A stretch of DNA of 64,000 nt. Source: Siphonodentalium dalli (lineage: Eukaryota > Mollusca > Scaphopoda > Gadilida > Siphonodentaliidae). The stretch spans positions 172,491,107 to 172,555,106 of the forward strand of contig CP136061.1 in assembly GCA_032622095.1 (NCBI GenBank), read 5' to 3'. The notes below the pieces were generated by a model. The model was not told where the DNA came from. It searched no databases and saw only the letters and a list, made by a program, of their open reading frames with translations. Both the position numbers and the translations under genes were made by a program. This document shows positions 13,701-31,300 of the stretch, piece after piece (positions within the stretch are counted from its first letter, which is position 1; every line of letters begins with the position of its first letter).

Positions 13701-16572
13701 CATATAAAGGTATCCCCGACACACACATGTATAGGTATCCCGACCACATACAAATATAGGTATTCCCGCCACAGAGATATATAGGTATTACCACCACATA
13801 CATATATAGGTATCCCCACCACACACATATATAGGTATCCCCGCCACACACATATATAGGTCTCCCCACCACACAAATATATAGGTATCCCCGCCACATA
13901 CATATATAGGTATCCCCGCCACACACATATATAGGTATCCTCGCCACACACATCTATAGGTATCCCCACCACATACATCTATAGGTATCCCCACCACACA
14001 TCTATAGGTATCCCCACCACACATATATAGGTATCCGCACCACACACATCTATAGGTGTCCCCATCACATACATATATAGGTGTCCCCACCACATACATA
14101 TATAGGTATCCCCACCACACACATATATAGGTATCCCCGCCACATACATATATAGGTATCCCCATCACATACATATATAAGTATCCCCACCACACACATA
14201 AATAGGTATCCCCGCCACATACATATATAGGTATCCCCACCACATACATATATTGGTATCCCCACCACACACATATATAGGTATCCCCACCACATACATA
14301 TATAGGTATCCCCACCACACACATATATAGGTATCCCCGCCACATACATATATAGGTATCCCCGCCACACACATATATAGGTGTCCCCGCCACACACATA
14401 TATAGGTGTCCCCGCCACACACATCTATAGGTGTCACCACCACATACATCTATAGGTATCCCCACCACACATCTATAGGTATCCCCACCACACATATATA
14501 GGTATCCCCACCACACACATCTATAGGTATCCCCGCCAAATACATATATAGGTATCCCCGCCACACACATATATAGGTATCCCCACCACATACATATATA
14601 GGTATCCTCACCACATACATATATAGGTATCCCCGCCACACACATATATAGGTCTCCCCACCACACACATATATAGGTATCACCACCACACATATATAGG
14701 TATCCTCACCACATACATATATAGGTATCCCCGCCACACTCATATATAGGTCTCCCCGCAACACACATATATAGGTATTCCCGCCACATACATATATGGG
14801 TATCCCCGCCACATACATATATAGGTATCCCCTCCACACACATATATAGGTCTCCCCGCCACATACATATATAGGTCTCCCCGCCACAAACATCTATAGG
14901 TATCCCCACCACATACATCTATATGTATCCCCACCACAAACATCTATATGTATCCCCACCACATACATATATATGTATCCCCACCACATACATATATAGG
15001 TATCCCCGCCACATACATCTATAGGTATCCCCACCACATACATATATAGGTATCCCCGCCACATACATATATAGGTGGCCACACCACACACAAATATAGG
15101 TATCCCCACTACACACATATATAGGTATCCCCACCACACACATAAATAGGTATCCCCGCCACATACATATATAGGTATCCCCAGAAAATACATATATTGG
15201 TATCCCCACCACACACATATATAGGTATCCCCACCACATACATATATAGGTATCCCCGCCACATACATCTATAGGTATCCCCACTACATACATATATAGG
15301 TATCCCCGCCACATACATATATAGGTGGCCACACCACACACAAATAAAGGTATCCCCACTACACACATATATAGGTATCCCCACCACACACATATATAGG
15401 TATCCCCACCACATACATCTATAGGTATCCCCACCACATACATATATAGGTATCCCCACCACACACATCTATAGGTATCCGCACCAAATACATATATAGG
15501 TATCACCACCACATACATATATAGGTATCCCCACCACACACATAGATAGGTATCCCCACCACACACATATATAGGTATCCCCGCCACACACATATATAGG
15601 TCTCCCCACCACACAGATCTATAGGTATCCCCACCACATACATCTATAGGTATCCCCACCACACACATCTATAGGTATCCCCACCACAAATATATAGGTA
15701 TCCCCACCACACACATCTATAGGTATCCCCGCCACATACATATATAGGTATCCCCGCCACACACATATATAGGTATCCCCACCACATACATATATAGGTA
15801 TCCTCACCACATACATATATAGGTATCCCCGCCACACACATATATAGGTTTCCCCACCACACACATATAAAGGTATCACCACCACACATATATAGGTATC
15901 CTCACCACATACATATATAGGTATCCCCGCCACACTCATATATAGGTCTCCCCGCAACACACATATATAGGTATTCCCGCCACATACATATATGGGTATC
16001 CCCGCCACATACATATATAGGTATCCCATCCACACACATATAAAGGTCTCCCCGCCACATACATATATGGGTCTCCCCGCCACATACATCTATAGGTATC
16101 CCCACCACATACATATATATGTATCCCCACCACATACATCAATATGTATCCCCACCACATACATCTATAGGTATCCCCACCACATACATATATAGGTATC
16201 GCCGCCACATACATCTATAGGTATCCCCACCACATACATATATAGGTATCCCCGCCACATACATATATAGGTGGCCACACCACACACAAATATAGGTATC
16301 CCCACTACACACATATATAGGTATCCCCACCACACACATATATAGGTATCCCCACCACATACATCTATAGGTATCCCCACCACATACATATATAGGTATC
16401 CCCACCACACACATCTATAGGTATCACCGCCACATACATCTATAGGTATCCCCACCACATACATATATAGGTATCCCCGCCACACATATATAGGTATCCC
16501 CATCACACACATATATAGGTATCACCACCACACACATATATAGGTATCCCCGCCACATACATATATAGGTAT

Positions 16573-16868
16573 TGTCAGAGTGAATAAATTCCCCCCTTGC
16601 TCAAATTGATCACGATTCTATAACTGAGTATTTCTCGTACTTAGATTTCACACGGCATGTTACAAAGTATTAATTATTTCGTGATAAGTATGACATTGTG
16701 ATATTTCTTACTATTTGTATATCGTATTTTCTGTGGACAAATTATTTCATTGAAGAAACGTATCCGCTATTAACCAGACTTTCCAATACATGTCCGGCGG
16801 AGTCATAATATGCTAGACAGATGTTATGTGTATATATATATATTGTTGCTGCTGTTACATCTGTTTAT
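16573..16868. repeat. Non-satellite insert, short form, copy 1 (296 bp)
   Basis: Identical in layout to the long form but lacking 283 bp, matching 10,508-10,790 of the long copy. The breakpoints share GTC, so three bases of microhomology mark the junction (ACATGTCCGG). A G to A change just after the junction (CGGCGGAGTC) is shared with the other short copy, so both descend from one deleted ancestor. The deletion removes the TATA-like box and most of the hairpin. Confidence 0.85.
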
Positions 16869-18250
16869 CATATATAGGTATCCTCACCACATACATATAT
16901 AGGTATCCCCACCACATACATATATAGGTATCCCCGCCACATACATCTATAGGTATCCCCACCACATACATATATAGGTATCCCCGCCACATACATATAT
17001 AGGTGGCCACACCACACACAAATAAAGGTATCCCCACTACACACATATATAGGTATCCCCACCACACACATATATAGGTATCCCCACCACATACATCTAT
17101 AGGTATCCCCACCACATACATATATAGGTATCCCCACCACACACATCTATAGGTATCCCCACCAAATACATATATAGGTATCACCACCACATACATATAT
17201 AGGTATCCCCAACACACACATAGATAGGTATCCCCACCACACACATATATAGGTATCCCCGCCACACACATATATAGGTCTCCCCACCACATACATATAT
17301 AGCTATCCCCACCACATACATATATAGGTATTCCCACCACAAACATATAAAGGTATCCCCACCACAAATATATAGGTATCCCCACCACACACATCTATAG
17401 GTATCCCCGCCACATACATATATAGGTATCCCCGCCACACACATATATAGGTATCCCCACCACATACATATATAGGTATCCTCACCACATACATATATAG
17501 GTATCCCCGCCACACACATATATAGGTTTCCCCACCACACACATATATAGGTATCACCACCACACATATATAGGTATCCTCACCACATACATATATAGGT
17601 ATCCCCGCCACACTCATATATAGGTCTCCCCGCAACACACATATATAGGTATTCCCGCCACATACATATATGGGTATCCCCGCCACATACATATATAGGT
17701 ATCCCATCCACACACATATAAAGGTCTCCCCGCCACATACATATATGGGTCTCCCCGCCACATACATCTATAGGTATCCCCACCACATACATATATATGT
17801 ATCCCCACAACATACATCTATATGTATCCCCACCACATACATCTATAGGTATCCCCACCACATACATATATAGGTATCGCCGCCACATACATCTATAGGT
17901 ATCCCCACCACATACATATATAGGTATCCCCGCCACATACATATATAGGTGGCCACACCACACACAAATATAGGTATCCCCACTACACACATATATAGGT
18001 ATCCCCACCACACACATATATAGGTATCCCCACCACATACATCTATAGGTATCCCCACCACATACATATATAGGTATCCCCACCACACACATCTATAGGT
18101 ATCACCGCCACATACATCTATAGGTATCCCCACCACATACATATATAGGTATCCCCGCCACACATATATAGGTATCCCCATCACACACATATATAGGTAT
18201 CACCACCACACACATATATAGGTATCCCCGCCACATACATATATAGGTAT

Positions 18251-18546
18251 TGTCAGAGTGAATAAATTCCCCCCTTGCTCAAATTGATCACGATTCTATA
18301 ACTGAGTATTTCTCGTACGTAGATTTCACACGGCATGTTACAAAGTATTAATTATTTCGTGATAAGTATGACATTGTGATATTTCTTACTATTTGTATAT
18401 CGTATTTTCTGTGGACAAATTATTTCATTGAAGAAACGTATCCGCTATTAACCAGACTTTCCAATACATGTCCGGCGGAGTCATAATATGCTAGACAGAT
18501 GTTATGTGTATATATATATATTGTTGCTGCTGTTACATCTGTTTAT
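18251..18546. repeat. Non-satellite insert, short form, copy 2 (296 bp)
   Basis: Nearly identical to the short copy at 16,573-16,868 (one visible difference, CGTACTTAG versus CGTACGTAG), 1,678 bp downstream of it. It has the same 283-bp deletion and the same G to A change. It was probably produced by a local tandem duplication of a satellite segment that already contained the short insert. Confidence 0.85.
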
Positions 18547-21500
18547 CATATATAGGTATCCTCACCACATACATATATAGGTATCCTCACCACATACATA
18601 TATAGGTATCCCCACCACACACATATATAGGTATCACCACGACATACATATATAGGTATCCCCACCACACACATATATAGGTATCCCCACCTCATACATA
18701 TATAGGTATCCCCACCACACACATATATAGGTATCCCCACCACATACATATATAGGTATCCTCACCACATACATATATAGGTATCCCCGCCACACACATA
18801 TATAGGTATCCCCGATACACACATATATAGGTATCCCCGCCACATACATATATGGGTATCCACGCCACATACATATATAGGTATCCCCGCCACACACATA
18901 TATAGGTCTCCCCGCCACATACATATAAAGGTCTCCCCGCCACACACATATATAGGTATCCCCGCCACACACATATATAGGTGTCCACACCACATACATA
19001 TATAGGTATCCCCACCACATACATATATAGGTATCCCCACCACACACATATATAGGTATCCCCACCACATACATATATAGGTATCACCACCACATAAATA
19101 TATAGGTATCCCCGCCACATACATATATAGGTATCACCACCACATAAATATATAGGTATCCCCGCCACATACATATATAGGTATCCCCGCCACACACATA
19201 TATAGGTATCCTCGCCACACACATCTATAGGTATCCCCACCACATACATCTATAGGTATCCCCACCACACATCTATAGGTATCCCCACCACACATATATA
19301 GGTATCCCCACCACACACATCTATAGGTGTCCCCATCACATACATATATAGGTATCCCCACCACATACATATATAGGTATCCCCACCACACACATATATA
19401 GGTATCCCCGCCACATACATATATAGGTATCCCCATCACATACATATATAAGTATCCCCACCACACACATAAATAGGTATCCCCGCCACATACATATATA
19501 GGTATCCCCACCACATACATATAATGGTATCCCCACCACACACATATATAGGTATCCCCACCACATACATATATAGGTATCCCCACCACACACATATATA
19601 GGTATCCCCGCCACATACATATATAGGTATCCCCGCCACACACATCTATAGGTATCACCACCACATACATCTATAGGTATCCCCACCACACATCTATAGG
19701 TATCCCCACCACACATATATAGGTATCCCCACCACACACATCTATAGGTATCCCCGCCAAATACATATATAGGTATCCCCGCCACACACATATATAGGTA
19801 TCCCCACCACATACATATATAGGTATCCTCACCACATACATATATAGGTATCCCCGCCACACACATATATAGGTCTCCTCACCACACACATATATAGGTA
19901 TCACCACCACACATATATAGGTATCCTCACCACATACATATATAGGTATCCCCGCCACACTCATATATAGGTCTCCCCGCAACACACATATATAGGTATT
20001 CCCGCCACATACATATATGGGTATCCCCGCCACATATATATATAGGTATCCCCTCCACACACATATATAGGTCTCCCCGCCACATACATATATAGATCTC
20101 CCCGCCACATACATCTATAGGTATCCCCACCACATACATCTATATGTATCCCCACCACATACATCTATATGTATCCCCACCACATACATCTATATGTATC
20201 CCCACCACATACATATATAGGTATCCCCGCCACATACATCTATAGGTATCCCCACCACATACATATATAGGTATCCCCGCCACATACATATATAGGTGGC
20301 CACACCACACACAAATATAGGTATCCCCACTACACACATATATAGGTATCCCCACCACACACATAAATAGGTATCCCCGCCACATACATATATAGGTATC
20401 CCCACCACATACATATATTGGTATCCCCACCACACACATATATAGGTATCCCCACCACATACATATATAGGTATCCCCACCACACACATATATAGGTATT
20501 CCCGCCACATACATATATAGGTATCCCCGCCACACACATATATAGGTATCCCCGCCACACACATCTATAGGTATCACCACCACATACATCTATAGGTATC
20601 CCCACCACACATCTATAGGTATCCCCACCACACATATATAGGTATCCCCACCACACACATCTATAGGTATCCCCGCCACATACATATATAGGTATCCCCG
20701 CCACACACATATACAGGTATCCCCACCACATACATATATAGGTATCCTCACCACATACATATATAGGTATCCCCGCCACACACATATATAGGTCTCCCCA
20801 CCACACACATATATAGGTATCACCACCACACATATATAGGTATCCTCACCACATACATATATAGGTATCCCCGCCACACTCATATATAGGTCTCCCCGCA
20901 ACACACATATATAGGTATTCCCGCCACATACATATATGGGTATCCCCGCCACATACATATATAGGTATCCCCTCCACACACATATATAGGTCTCCCCGCC
21001 ACATACATATATAGGTCTCCCCGCCACATACATCTATAGGTATCCCCACCACATACATCTATATGTATCCCCACCACATACATCTATATGTATCCCCACC
21101 ACATACATCTATAGGTATCACCACCACATACATATATAGGTATCCCCGTCACATACATCTATAGGTATCCCCACCACATACATATATAGGTATCCCCGCC
21201 ACATACATATATAGGTGGCCACACCACACACAAATAAAGGTATCCCCACTACACACATATATAGGTATCCCCACCACACACATATATAGGTATCCCCACC
21301 ACATACATCTATAGGTATCCCCACCACATACATATATAGGTATCCCCACCACACACATCTATAGGTATCCCCACCAAATACATATATAGGTATCACCACC
21401 ACATACATATATAGGTATCCCCACCACACACATAGATAGGTATCCCCACCACACACATATATAGGTATCCCCGCCACACACATATATAGGTCTCCACACC

Positions 21501-22466
21501 ACACAGATCTATAGGTATCCCCACCACATACATCTATAGGTATCCCCACCACACACATCTATAGGTATCCCCACCACACATATATAGGTATCCCCACCAC
21601 ACACATATATAGGTATCCCCGCCACATACATATATAGGTATCCCCGCCACACACATATATAGGTATCCCCACCACATACATATATAGGTATCCTCACCAC
21701 ATACATATATAGGTATCCCCGCCACACACATATATAGGTTTCCCCACCACACACATATATAGGTATCACCACCACACATATATAGGTATCCTCACCACAT
21801 ACATATATAGGTATCCCCGCCACACTCATATATAGGTCTCCCCGCAACACACATATATAGGTATTCCCGCCACATACATATATGGGTATCCCCGCCACAT
21901 ACATATATAGGTATCCCCTCCACACACATATAAAGGTCTCCCCGCCACATACATATATGGGTCTCCCCGCCACATACATCTATAGGTATCCCCACCACAT
22001 ACATCTATGACTATATGTATCCCCACCACATACATCTATATGTATCCCCACCACATACATCTATAGGTATCCCCACCACATACATATATAGGTATCCCCG
22101 CCACATACATCTATAGGTATCCCCACCACATACATATATAGGTATCCCCGCCACATACATATATATGTGGCCACACCACACACAAATATAGGTATCCCCA
22201 CTACACACATATATAGGTATCCCCACCACACACATATATAGGTATCCCCACCACATACATCTATAGGTATCCCCACCACATACATATATAGGTATCCCCA
22301 CCACACACATCTATAGGTATCACCGCCACATACATCTATAGGTATCCCCACCACATACATATATAGGTATCCCCGCCACACATATATAGGTATCCCCACC
22401 ACACATATATAGGTATCACCACCACACACATATATAGGTATCCCCGCCACATACATATATAGGTAT

Positions 22467-23045
22467 TGTCAGAGTGAATAAATTCCCCCCTTGCTCAAAT
22501 TGATCACGATTCTATAACTGAGTATTTCTCGTACGTCGATTTCACACGGCATGTTACAAAGTATTAATTATTTCGTGATAAGTATGACATTGTGATATTT
22601 CTTACTATTTGTATATCGTATTTTCTGTGGACAAATTATTTCATTGAAGAAACGTATCCGCTATTAACCAGACTTTCCAATACATGTCGAAGTATAATCC
22701 CGTGTACAATGGGCAGATAATTACTAAAAACACAATTGTAAAACTTTAATTACAGTCCTATTCAATTCTACCGTATATATAGTTACGCTAATCACGCAAA
22801 TCGAGTTCAATCTTGCCTGTAGCATTGTTTGTAACTTGGAAACTCACAAACACACATGTATAAAAAGCTACGGAAATTTTGGGTAGAGACGATAGAAAAC
22901 ACTAGAGAGATTCAGAATTTGGAAGATTGCTGTCGGACAAGTTTACCCGTCGGGCTGCATGCTATGCGGTCCGGCGGGGTCATAATATGCTAGACAGATG
23001 TTATGTGTATATATATATATTGTTGCTGCTGTTACATCTGTTTAT
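22467..23045. repeat. Non-satellite insert, long form, copy 2 (579 bp)
   Basis: Same length and almost the same sequence as 10,286-10,864, lying 12,181 bp downstream as expected from the higher-order period. Differences seen by eye are few, for example CACCATTG to CACAATTG and TTCATACGG to TTCACACGG. It carries the same TATA-like box (22,859-22,867) and the same hairpin (22,946-22,978). Confidence 0.85.
22946..22978 (+). other. Candidate RNA hairpin in long insert, copy 2
   Basis: The same 15-pair stem and GCT loop as in copy 1, with no sequence change. The two copies are too similar elsewhere for this to count as strong evidence of selection. Confidence 0.4.
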
Positions 23046-25370
23046 CATATATAGGTATCCTAACCACATATATATATAGGTATCCTCACCACATACATAT
23101 ATAGGTATCCCCACCACACACATATATAGGTATCACCACGACATACATATATAGGTATCCCCACCACACACATATATAGGTATCCCCACCTCATACATAT
23201 ATAGGTATCCCCACCACACACATATATAGGTATCCCCACCACATACATATATAGGTATCCTCACCACATACATATATAGGTATCCCCGCCACACACATAT
23301 ATAGGTCTCCCCGATACACACATATATAGGTATCCCCGCCACATACATATATGGGTATCCCCGCCACATACATATATAGGTATCCCCGCCACACACATAT
23401 ATAGGTCTCCCCGCCACATACATATAAGGTCTCCCCGCCACACACATATATAGGTATCCCCACCACATACATATATAGGTATCCCCACCACATACATATA
23501 TAGGTATCCCCACCACACACATATATAGGTATCCCCACCACATACATATATAGGTATCCCCACCACACAAATATATAGGTATCCCCGCCGCATACATATA
23601 TAGGTATCCCCGCCACACACATATATAGGTATCCCCGCCACACACATCTATAGGTATCCCCACCACATACATCTATAGGTATCCCCACCACACATCTATA
23701 TGTATCCCCACCACACATATATAGGTATCCCCACCACACACATCTATAGGTGTCCCCATCACATACATATATAGGTATCCCCACCACAAACATATATAGG
23801 TATCCCCACCACACACATATATAGGTATCCCCGCCACATACATCTATAGGTCTCCCCACCACATACATATATAGGTATCACCACCACATACATCTATAGG
23901 TATCACCACCACATACATATATAGGTATCCCCACCACATACATATATAGGTATCCCCACCACATACATATATAGGTATCCCCACCACATTCATCTATAGG
24001 TATCACCACCACATACATATATAGGTATCCCCATCACATTCATATATAAGTATCCCCACCACACACATAAATAGGTATCCCCGCCACATACATATATAGG
24101 TATCCCCGCCACATACATATATTGGTATCCCCACCACACACATATATAGGTATCCCCACCACATACATATATAGGTATCCCCACCACATACATATATAGG
24201 TATCCCCGCCACACACATCTATAGGTATCACCACCACATACATCTATAGGTATCCCCACCACACATCTATAGGTATCCCCACCACACATATATAGGTATC
24301 CCCACCACACACATCTATAGGTATCCCCGCCACATACATATATAGGTATCCCCGCCACACACATATATAGGTATCCCCACCACATACATATATAGGTATC
24401 CTCACCACATACATATATAGGTATCCCCGCCACACACATATATAGGTCTCCCCACCACACACATATATAGGTATCACCACCACACATATATAGGTATCCT
24501 CACCACATACATATATAGGTATCCCCGCCACACTCATATATAGGTCTCCCCCCAACACAGTGAACACACATATATAGGTATTCCCGCCACATACATATAT
24601 GGGTATCCCCGCCACATACATATATAGGTATCCCCTCCACACACATATATAGGTCTCCCCGCCACATACATATATAGGTATCCCCGCCACATACATCTAT
24701 AGGTATCCCCGCCACATACATCTATATGTATCCCCACCACATACATCTATATGTATCCCCACCACATACATCTATATGTATCCCCACCACATACATCTAT
24801 AGGTATCCCCACCACTTACATATATAGGTATCCCCGCCACATACATCTATAGGTATCCCCACCACATACATATATAGGTATCCCCGCCACATACATATAT
24901 AGGTGGCCACATCACACACAAATATAGGTATCCCCACTACACACATATATAGGTATCCCCACCACACACATATATAGGTATTCCCACCACATACATCTAT
25001 AGGTATCCCCACCACATACATATATAGGTATCCCCACCACACACATCTATAGGTATCCCCACCAAATACATATATAGGTATCACCACCACATACATATAT
25101 AGGTATCCCCACCACACACATAGATAGGTATCCCCACCACACACATATATAGGTATCCCCGCCACACACATATATAGGTCTCCCCACCACACATATCTAT
25201 AGGTATCCCCACCACACACATCTATAGGTATCACCACCACATACATCTATAGGTATCACCACCACATACATCTATAGGTATCCCCACCACATACATATGT
25301 AGGTATCACCACCACATACATATATAGGTATCACCACCACACACATATATAGGTCTCCCACCACATACAT

Positions 25371-28300
25371 CTAGAGGAATCCCCACCACATCCATCTATA
25401 GGTATCCCCGCCACACACATATATAGGTATCCCCACCACATACATATATAGGTATCCCCTCCACATTCATATATAGGTATCCCCACCACATACAGATATA
25501 GGTATCCCCTCCACATTCATATATAGGTATCTCCACCACACATCTATGGGTATCCCCACCACATACGTCTATAGGTATCCCCAGCACATACATATATAGG
25601 TATCCCCACCACATATATATATAGGTATCTCCCCCACACACATATATAGGTATCCCTGCCACATACATATATAGGTATCCCCACCACATACATATATAGG
25701 TATCCCCACCACATATATATATAGGTATCCCCACCACATACATATATAGGTATCCCCGCCACATACATCAATAGGTATCCCCACCACATACATATATAGG
25801 TATCCCCGCCAGATACATATATAGGTATCCCCACCACATACATATATAGCTATCCCCACCACATACATATATAGGTATTCCCACCACAAACATATAAAGG
25901 TATCCCCGACACACACATGTATAGGTATCCCGACCACATACATATATAGGTATTCCCGCCACAGAGATATATAGGTATTACCACCACATACATATATAGG
26001 TATCCCCACCACATACATATATAGGTATCACCACCACATACATCTATAGGTATCACCACCACATACATATATAGGTATCCCCACCACATACATATATAGG
26101 TATCCCCACCACACACATATATAGGTATCCCCACCACTCACATCTATAGGTATCCCCACCACATACATATATAGGTATCCCCACCACACACATATATAGG
26201 TATCCCGACCACATACATGTATAGGTATCCCCACCACATACATCTATAGGTATCACCACCACATATATATATAGGTATCCCCACCACATACATATATAGG
26301 TATCCCCACCACACACATATATAGGTATCCCCCACCACACACATATATAGGTATCCCCACCACACACATATATAGGTATCCCCACCACATACATATATAG
26401 GTATCCCCACCACATACATATATAGGTATCCCCACACATACATATATATGTATCCCCACCACACACATCTATAGGTATCCCCACCACATACATATATATG
26501 TATCCCCGCCACATACATATATAGGTATCCCCACCACAAACATCTATAGGTATCACCACCACACACATATATAGGTATCCCCACCACACACATCTATAGG
26601 TATCCCCGCCACATACATATTATAGGTATCCCCGCCACATACATATATAGGTATCCCCACCAAACACATATGTAGGTATCCCCACCACATACATATATAG
26701 GTATCACCACCACACACATATAGGTATCCTCGCCTCATACATATAGGTATCCCCACCACACACATATAGGTATCCCCACCACACACATCTATAGGTATCA
26801 CCACAACATACATATATAGGTATCCCCAACACATACATACATAGGTATCCCCGCCACATACATATATAGGTATCCCCACCAAACACATATGTAGGTATCC
26901 CACCACATACATATATAGGTATCACCACCACACACATATAGGTATCCTCGCCTCATACATATAGGTATCCCCACCACACACATATAGGTATCGCCACCAC
27001 ACACATCTATAGGTATCACCACAACATACATATATAGGTATCCCCAACACACACATCTATAGGTATCCCCACCACACAATTATATAGGTATCACCACCAC
27101 ACACATATATAGGTATCCCCGCCCCAGACATATATAGGTATCACCACCACACACATATATAGGTCTCCCCACCACATACATATATATGTATCCCCACCTT
27201 ACACATCTATAGGTATCCCCGCCACATACATATATAGTTCTCCCCACCACACACATATATAGGTATCCCCACCACAAACATATATAGGTATCACCACCAC
27301 ACACATATATAGGTCTCCCCACCACATACATCTATAGGTATCCCCACCTTACACATCTATAGGTATCCCCGCCACATACATATATAGGTATCCCCACCAA
27401 ACACATATGTAGGTATCCCCACCACATACATATATAGGTATCACCACCACACACATATAGGTATCCTCGCCTCATACATATAGGTATCCCCACCACACAC
27501 ATAGGTATCCCCACCACACACATCTATAGGTATCACCACAACATACATATATAGGTATCCCCAACACATACATACATAGGTATCCCCACCACATACATAT
27601 ATATGTATCCCCACCACACACATCTATAGGTATCCCCACCACACAATTATATAGGTATCCCCGCCACACACATATATAGGTATCCCCGCCACAGACATAT
27701 ATAGGTATCCCCACCACACACATCTATAGGTATCCCCACCACATACATATATAGGTATCACCACCACATACATATATAGGTATCCCCGCCACATACATAT
27801 ATAGGTATCACCACCACTCACGTATATAGGTCTCCCCACCACACACATATATAGGTATAACCGCCACATACATATATAGGTATCACCACCACACACATAT
27901 ATAGGTCTCCCGACCACATACATCTATATGTATCCCCACCATACACATCTATATGTATCCCCGCCACACACATCTATAGGTATCCCCACCACACACATAT
28001 ATAGGTATCCCCACCACACACATATGTAGGTATCCCCACCACACACATATATAGGTATCACCACCACACACATATAGGTATCCCCGCCACATACATATAG
28101 GTATCCCCACCACACACACATAGGTAACCCCACCACACACATCTATAGGTATCACCACCACATACATATATAGGTATCCCAACACATACATATATAGGTA
28201 TCCCCACCACATACATATATAGGCATCCCCACCACATACATATATAGGCATCCCCACCACATACATCTATAGGTATCCCCACCACATACATATATAGGTA

Positions 28301-31300
28301 TCCCCACCACATACAATAATAGGTATCCCCACCACATACATATATAGGTATCCCCACCACATACATCTATAGGTATCACCGCCACATACATCTATAGGTA
28401 TCCCCACCACATACATATATAGGTATCCCCACCACACACATATGTAGGTATCCCCATCACATACATATATAGGTATCACCACCACACACATATAGGTATC
28501 CCCGCCACATACATATAGGTATTCCCACCACACAAATATATGTATCCCCACCACACACATCTATAGGTATCACCACCACATACATATATTGGTATCCCAA
28601 CACATACTTATATAGGTATCCCAACCACATACATATATAGGTATCCCCACCACATACATGTATAGGTATTCCCACCACATACATCTATATGTATCCCCAC
28701 CACATACATATATAGGTAACCCCACCACATACATATATAGGTATCCCCACCACATACATATATAGGTATCCCCACCACATACATCTATAGGTATCACCGC
28801 CACATACATCTATAGGTATCCCGACCACATACATATATAGGTATACCTGCCACACACATATATAGGTATCCCCACCACACACATATATAGGTATCACCAC
28901 CACACACTTCTATAGGTATCACCACCACATACATATATAGGTATCACCACCACTTACATATATAGGTATCACCACCACATACATATATAGGTATCCCCAC
29001 CACACACATATATAGGTCTCCCCACCACATACATCTATAAGTATCCCCTCCACACACATATATAGGTATCCCCACCACATACATTTATAGGTATCCCCAC
29101 CACATATATATATATATGTATCACCACCACATACATTTATAGGTATCCCCACCACATACATATATAGGTATCCCCGCCACACACATATATAGGTATCACC
29201 ACCACATACATATATATGTATCCCCACCACACACATCTATAGGTATCCCCACCACATACATATATAGGTATCACCACCACATACATATATAGGTATCACC
29301 ACCAAATACATATATAGGTATCCCCACCACATACATATATAGGTATCACCACCACACATCTATAGGTATCACCACCACATACATATATAGGTATCACCAC
29401 CACACACATATAGGTATCCCCACCACATACATCTATAGGTATCCCCACCACATACATATATAGGTATCCCCGCCACACACATATATAGGTATCACCACCA
29501 CACACATATATAGGTATCCCCGCCACATACATATATAGGTATCCCCACCACTCACATATATATATATATCCCACCAAATACATATATAGGTATCACCACC
29601 ACATACATCTATATGTATCCCCACCACACACATATACAGGTATCCCCACCACATACATCTATTGGTATCCCCACCACATACATCTATAGGTATCCCCACC
29701 ACATACATCCATAGGTATCCCCACCACATACATATATAGGTATCACCACCACATACATATATAGGTATCCCCACCACATACATATATTGGTATCCCCACC
29801 ACATACATATATAGGTACCATCACCACACACATCTATAGGTATCCTCATCACACACATATATAGGTATCCCCGCCACACACATATATAGGTATCCCCACA
29901 CACACATATATAGGTATCCCCATCACACACATATATAGGTATCACCACCACATACATATATAGGTATCCCCACCACATAGATATATAGGTATCCCCACCA
30001 CATACATATATAGGTATCACCACCACACATCTATAGGTATCACCACCACATACATATATAGGTATCACCACCACACACATATAGGTATCCCCACCACATA
30101 CATCTATAGGTATCCCCACCACATACATATATAGGTATCCCCGCCACACACATATATAGGTATCACCACCACACACATATATAGGTATCCCCGCCACATA
30201 CATATATAGGTATCCCCACCACTCACATATATATATATATCCCACCAAATACATATATAGGTATCACCACCACATACATATATAGGTATCACCACCACAT
30301 AAATATATAGGTATCCCCGCCACATACATATATAGGTATCACCACCACCCACATATATAGGTCTCGCCACCACACACATATATAGGTATCCCCGCCACAT
30401 ACATATATAGGTATCATAACCACATACATATATAGTTCTCCCCACCAAACACATATATAGGTATCCCCACCACAAACATATATAGGTATCACCACCACAC
30501 ACATATATAGGTCTCCCCACCACATACATCTATAGGTATCCCCACCTTACACATCTATAGGTATCCCCGCCACATACATATATAGGTATCCCCACCAAAC
30601 ACATATGAAGGTATCCCCACCACATACATATATAGGTATCACCACCACACACATATAGGTATCCTCGCCTCATACATATAGGTATCCCCACCACACACAT
30701 ATAGGTATCCCCACCACACACATCTATAGGTATCACCACAACATACATATATAGGTATCCCCAACACATACATACATAGGTATCCCCACCACATACATAT
30801 ATATGTATCCCCACCACACACATCTATAGGTATCCCCACCACACAATTATATAGGTATCCCCGCCACACACATATATAGGTATCCCCGCCACAGACATAT
30901 ATAGGTATCCCCACCACACACATCTATAGGTATCCCCACCACATACATATATAGGCATCACCACCACATACATATATAGGTATCACCACCACATACATAT
31001 ATAGGTATCCCCGCCACATACATATATAGGTATCACCACCACATACATATATAGGTCTCCCCACCACACACATATATAGGTATCCCCACCACATACATAT
31101 ATAGGTATCACCACCACACACATATAGGTATCCTCGCCTCATACATATAGGTATCCCCACCACACACATATAGGTATCCCCACCACACACATCTATAGGT
31201 ATCACCACAACATACATATATAGGTATCCCCACCACATACATATATATGTATCCCCACCACATACATATATAGGTATCCCCACCACATACATCTATATGT

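Larger units (their letters stand above)
13231..25370. repeat. Higher-order repeat, second copy
   Basis: GTGGCCACACC marker units lie at 15,075, 15,325, 16,271, 17,003, 17,949, 20,296, 21,215, 22,167 and 24,903. The last four match markers of the first copy at offsets of 12,177, 12,177, 12,183 and 12,190 bp. The 12,183 value is explained by a 6-bp insertion near 22,010 (a GACTAT present only in this copy). A 9-bp insertion near 24,558 (AGTGAACAC) is also private to this copy. The 15.0-18.2 kb part is locally rearranged: it holds two short inserts (16,573 and 18,251) 1,678 bp apart and extra markers, consistent with a secondary tandem duplication inside the block. Confidence 0.8.
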
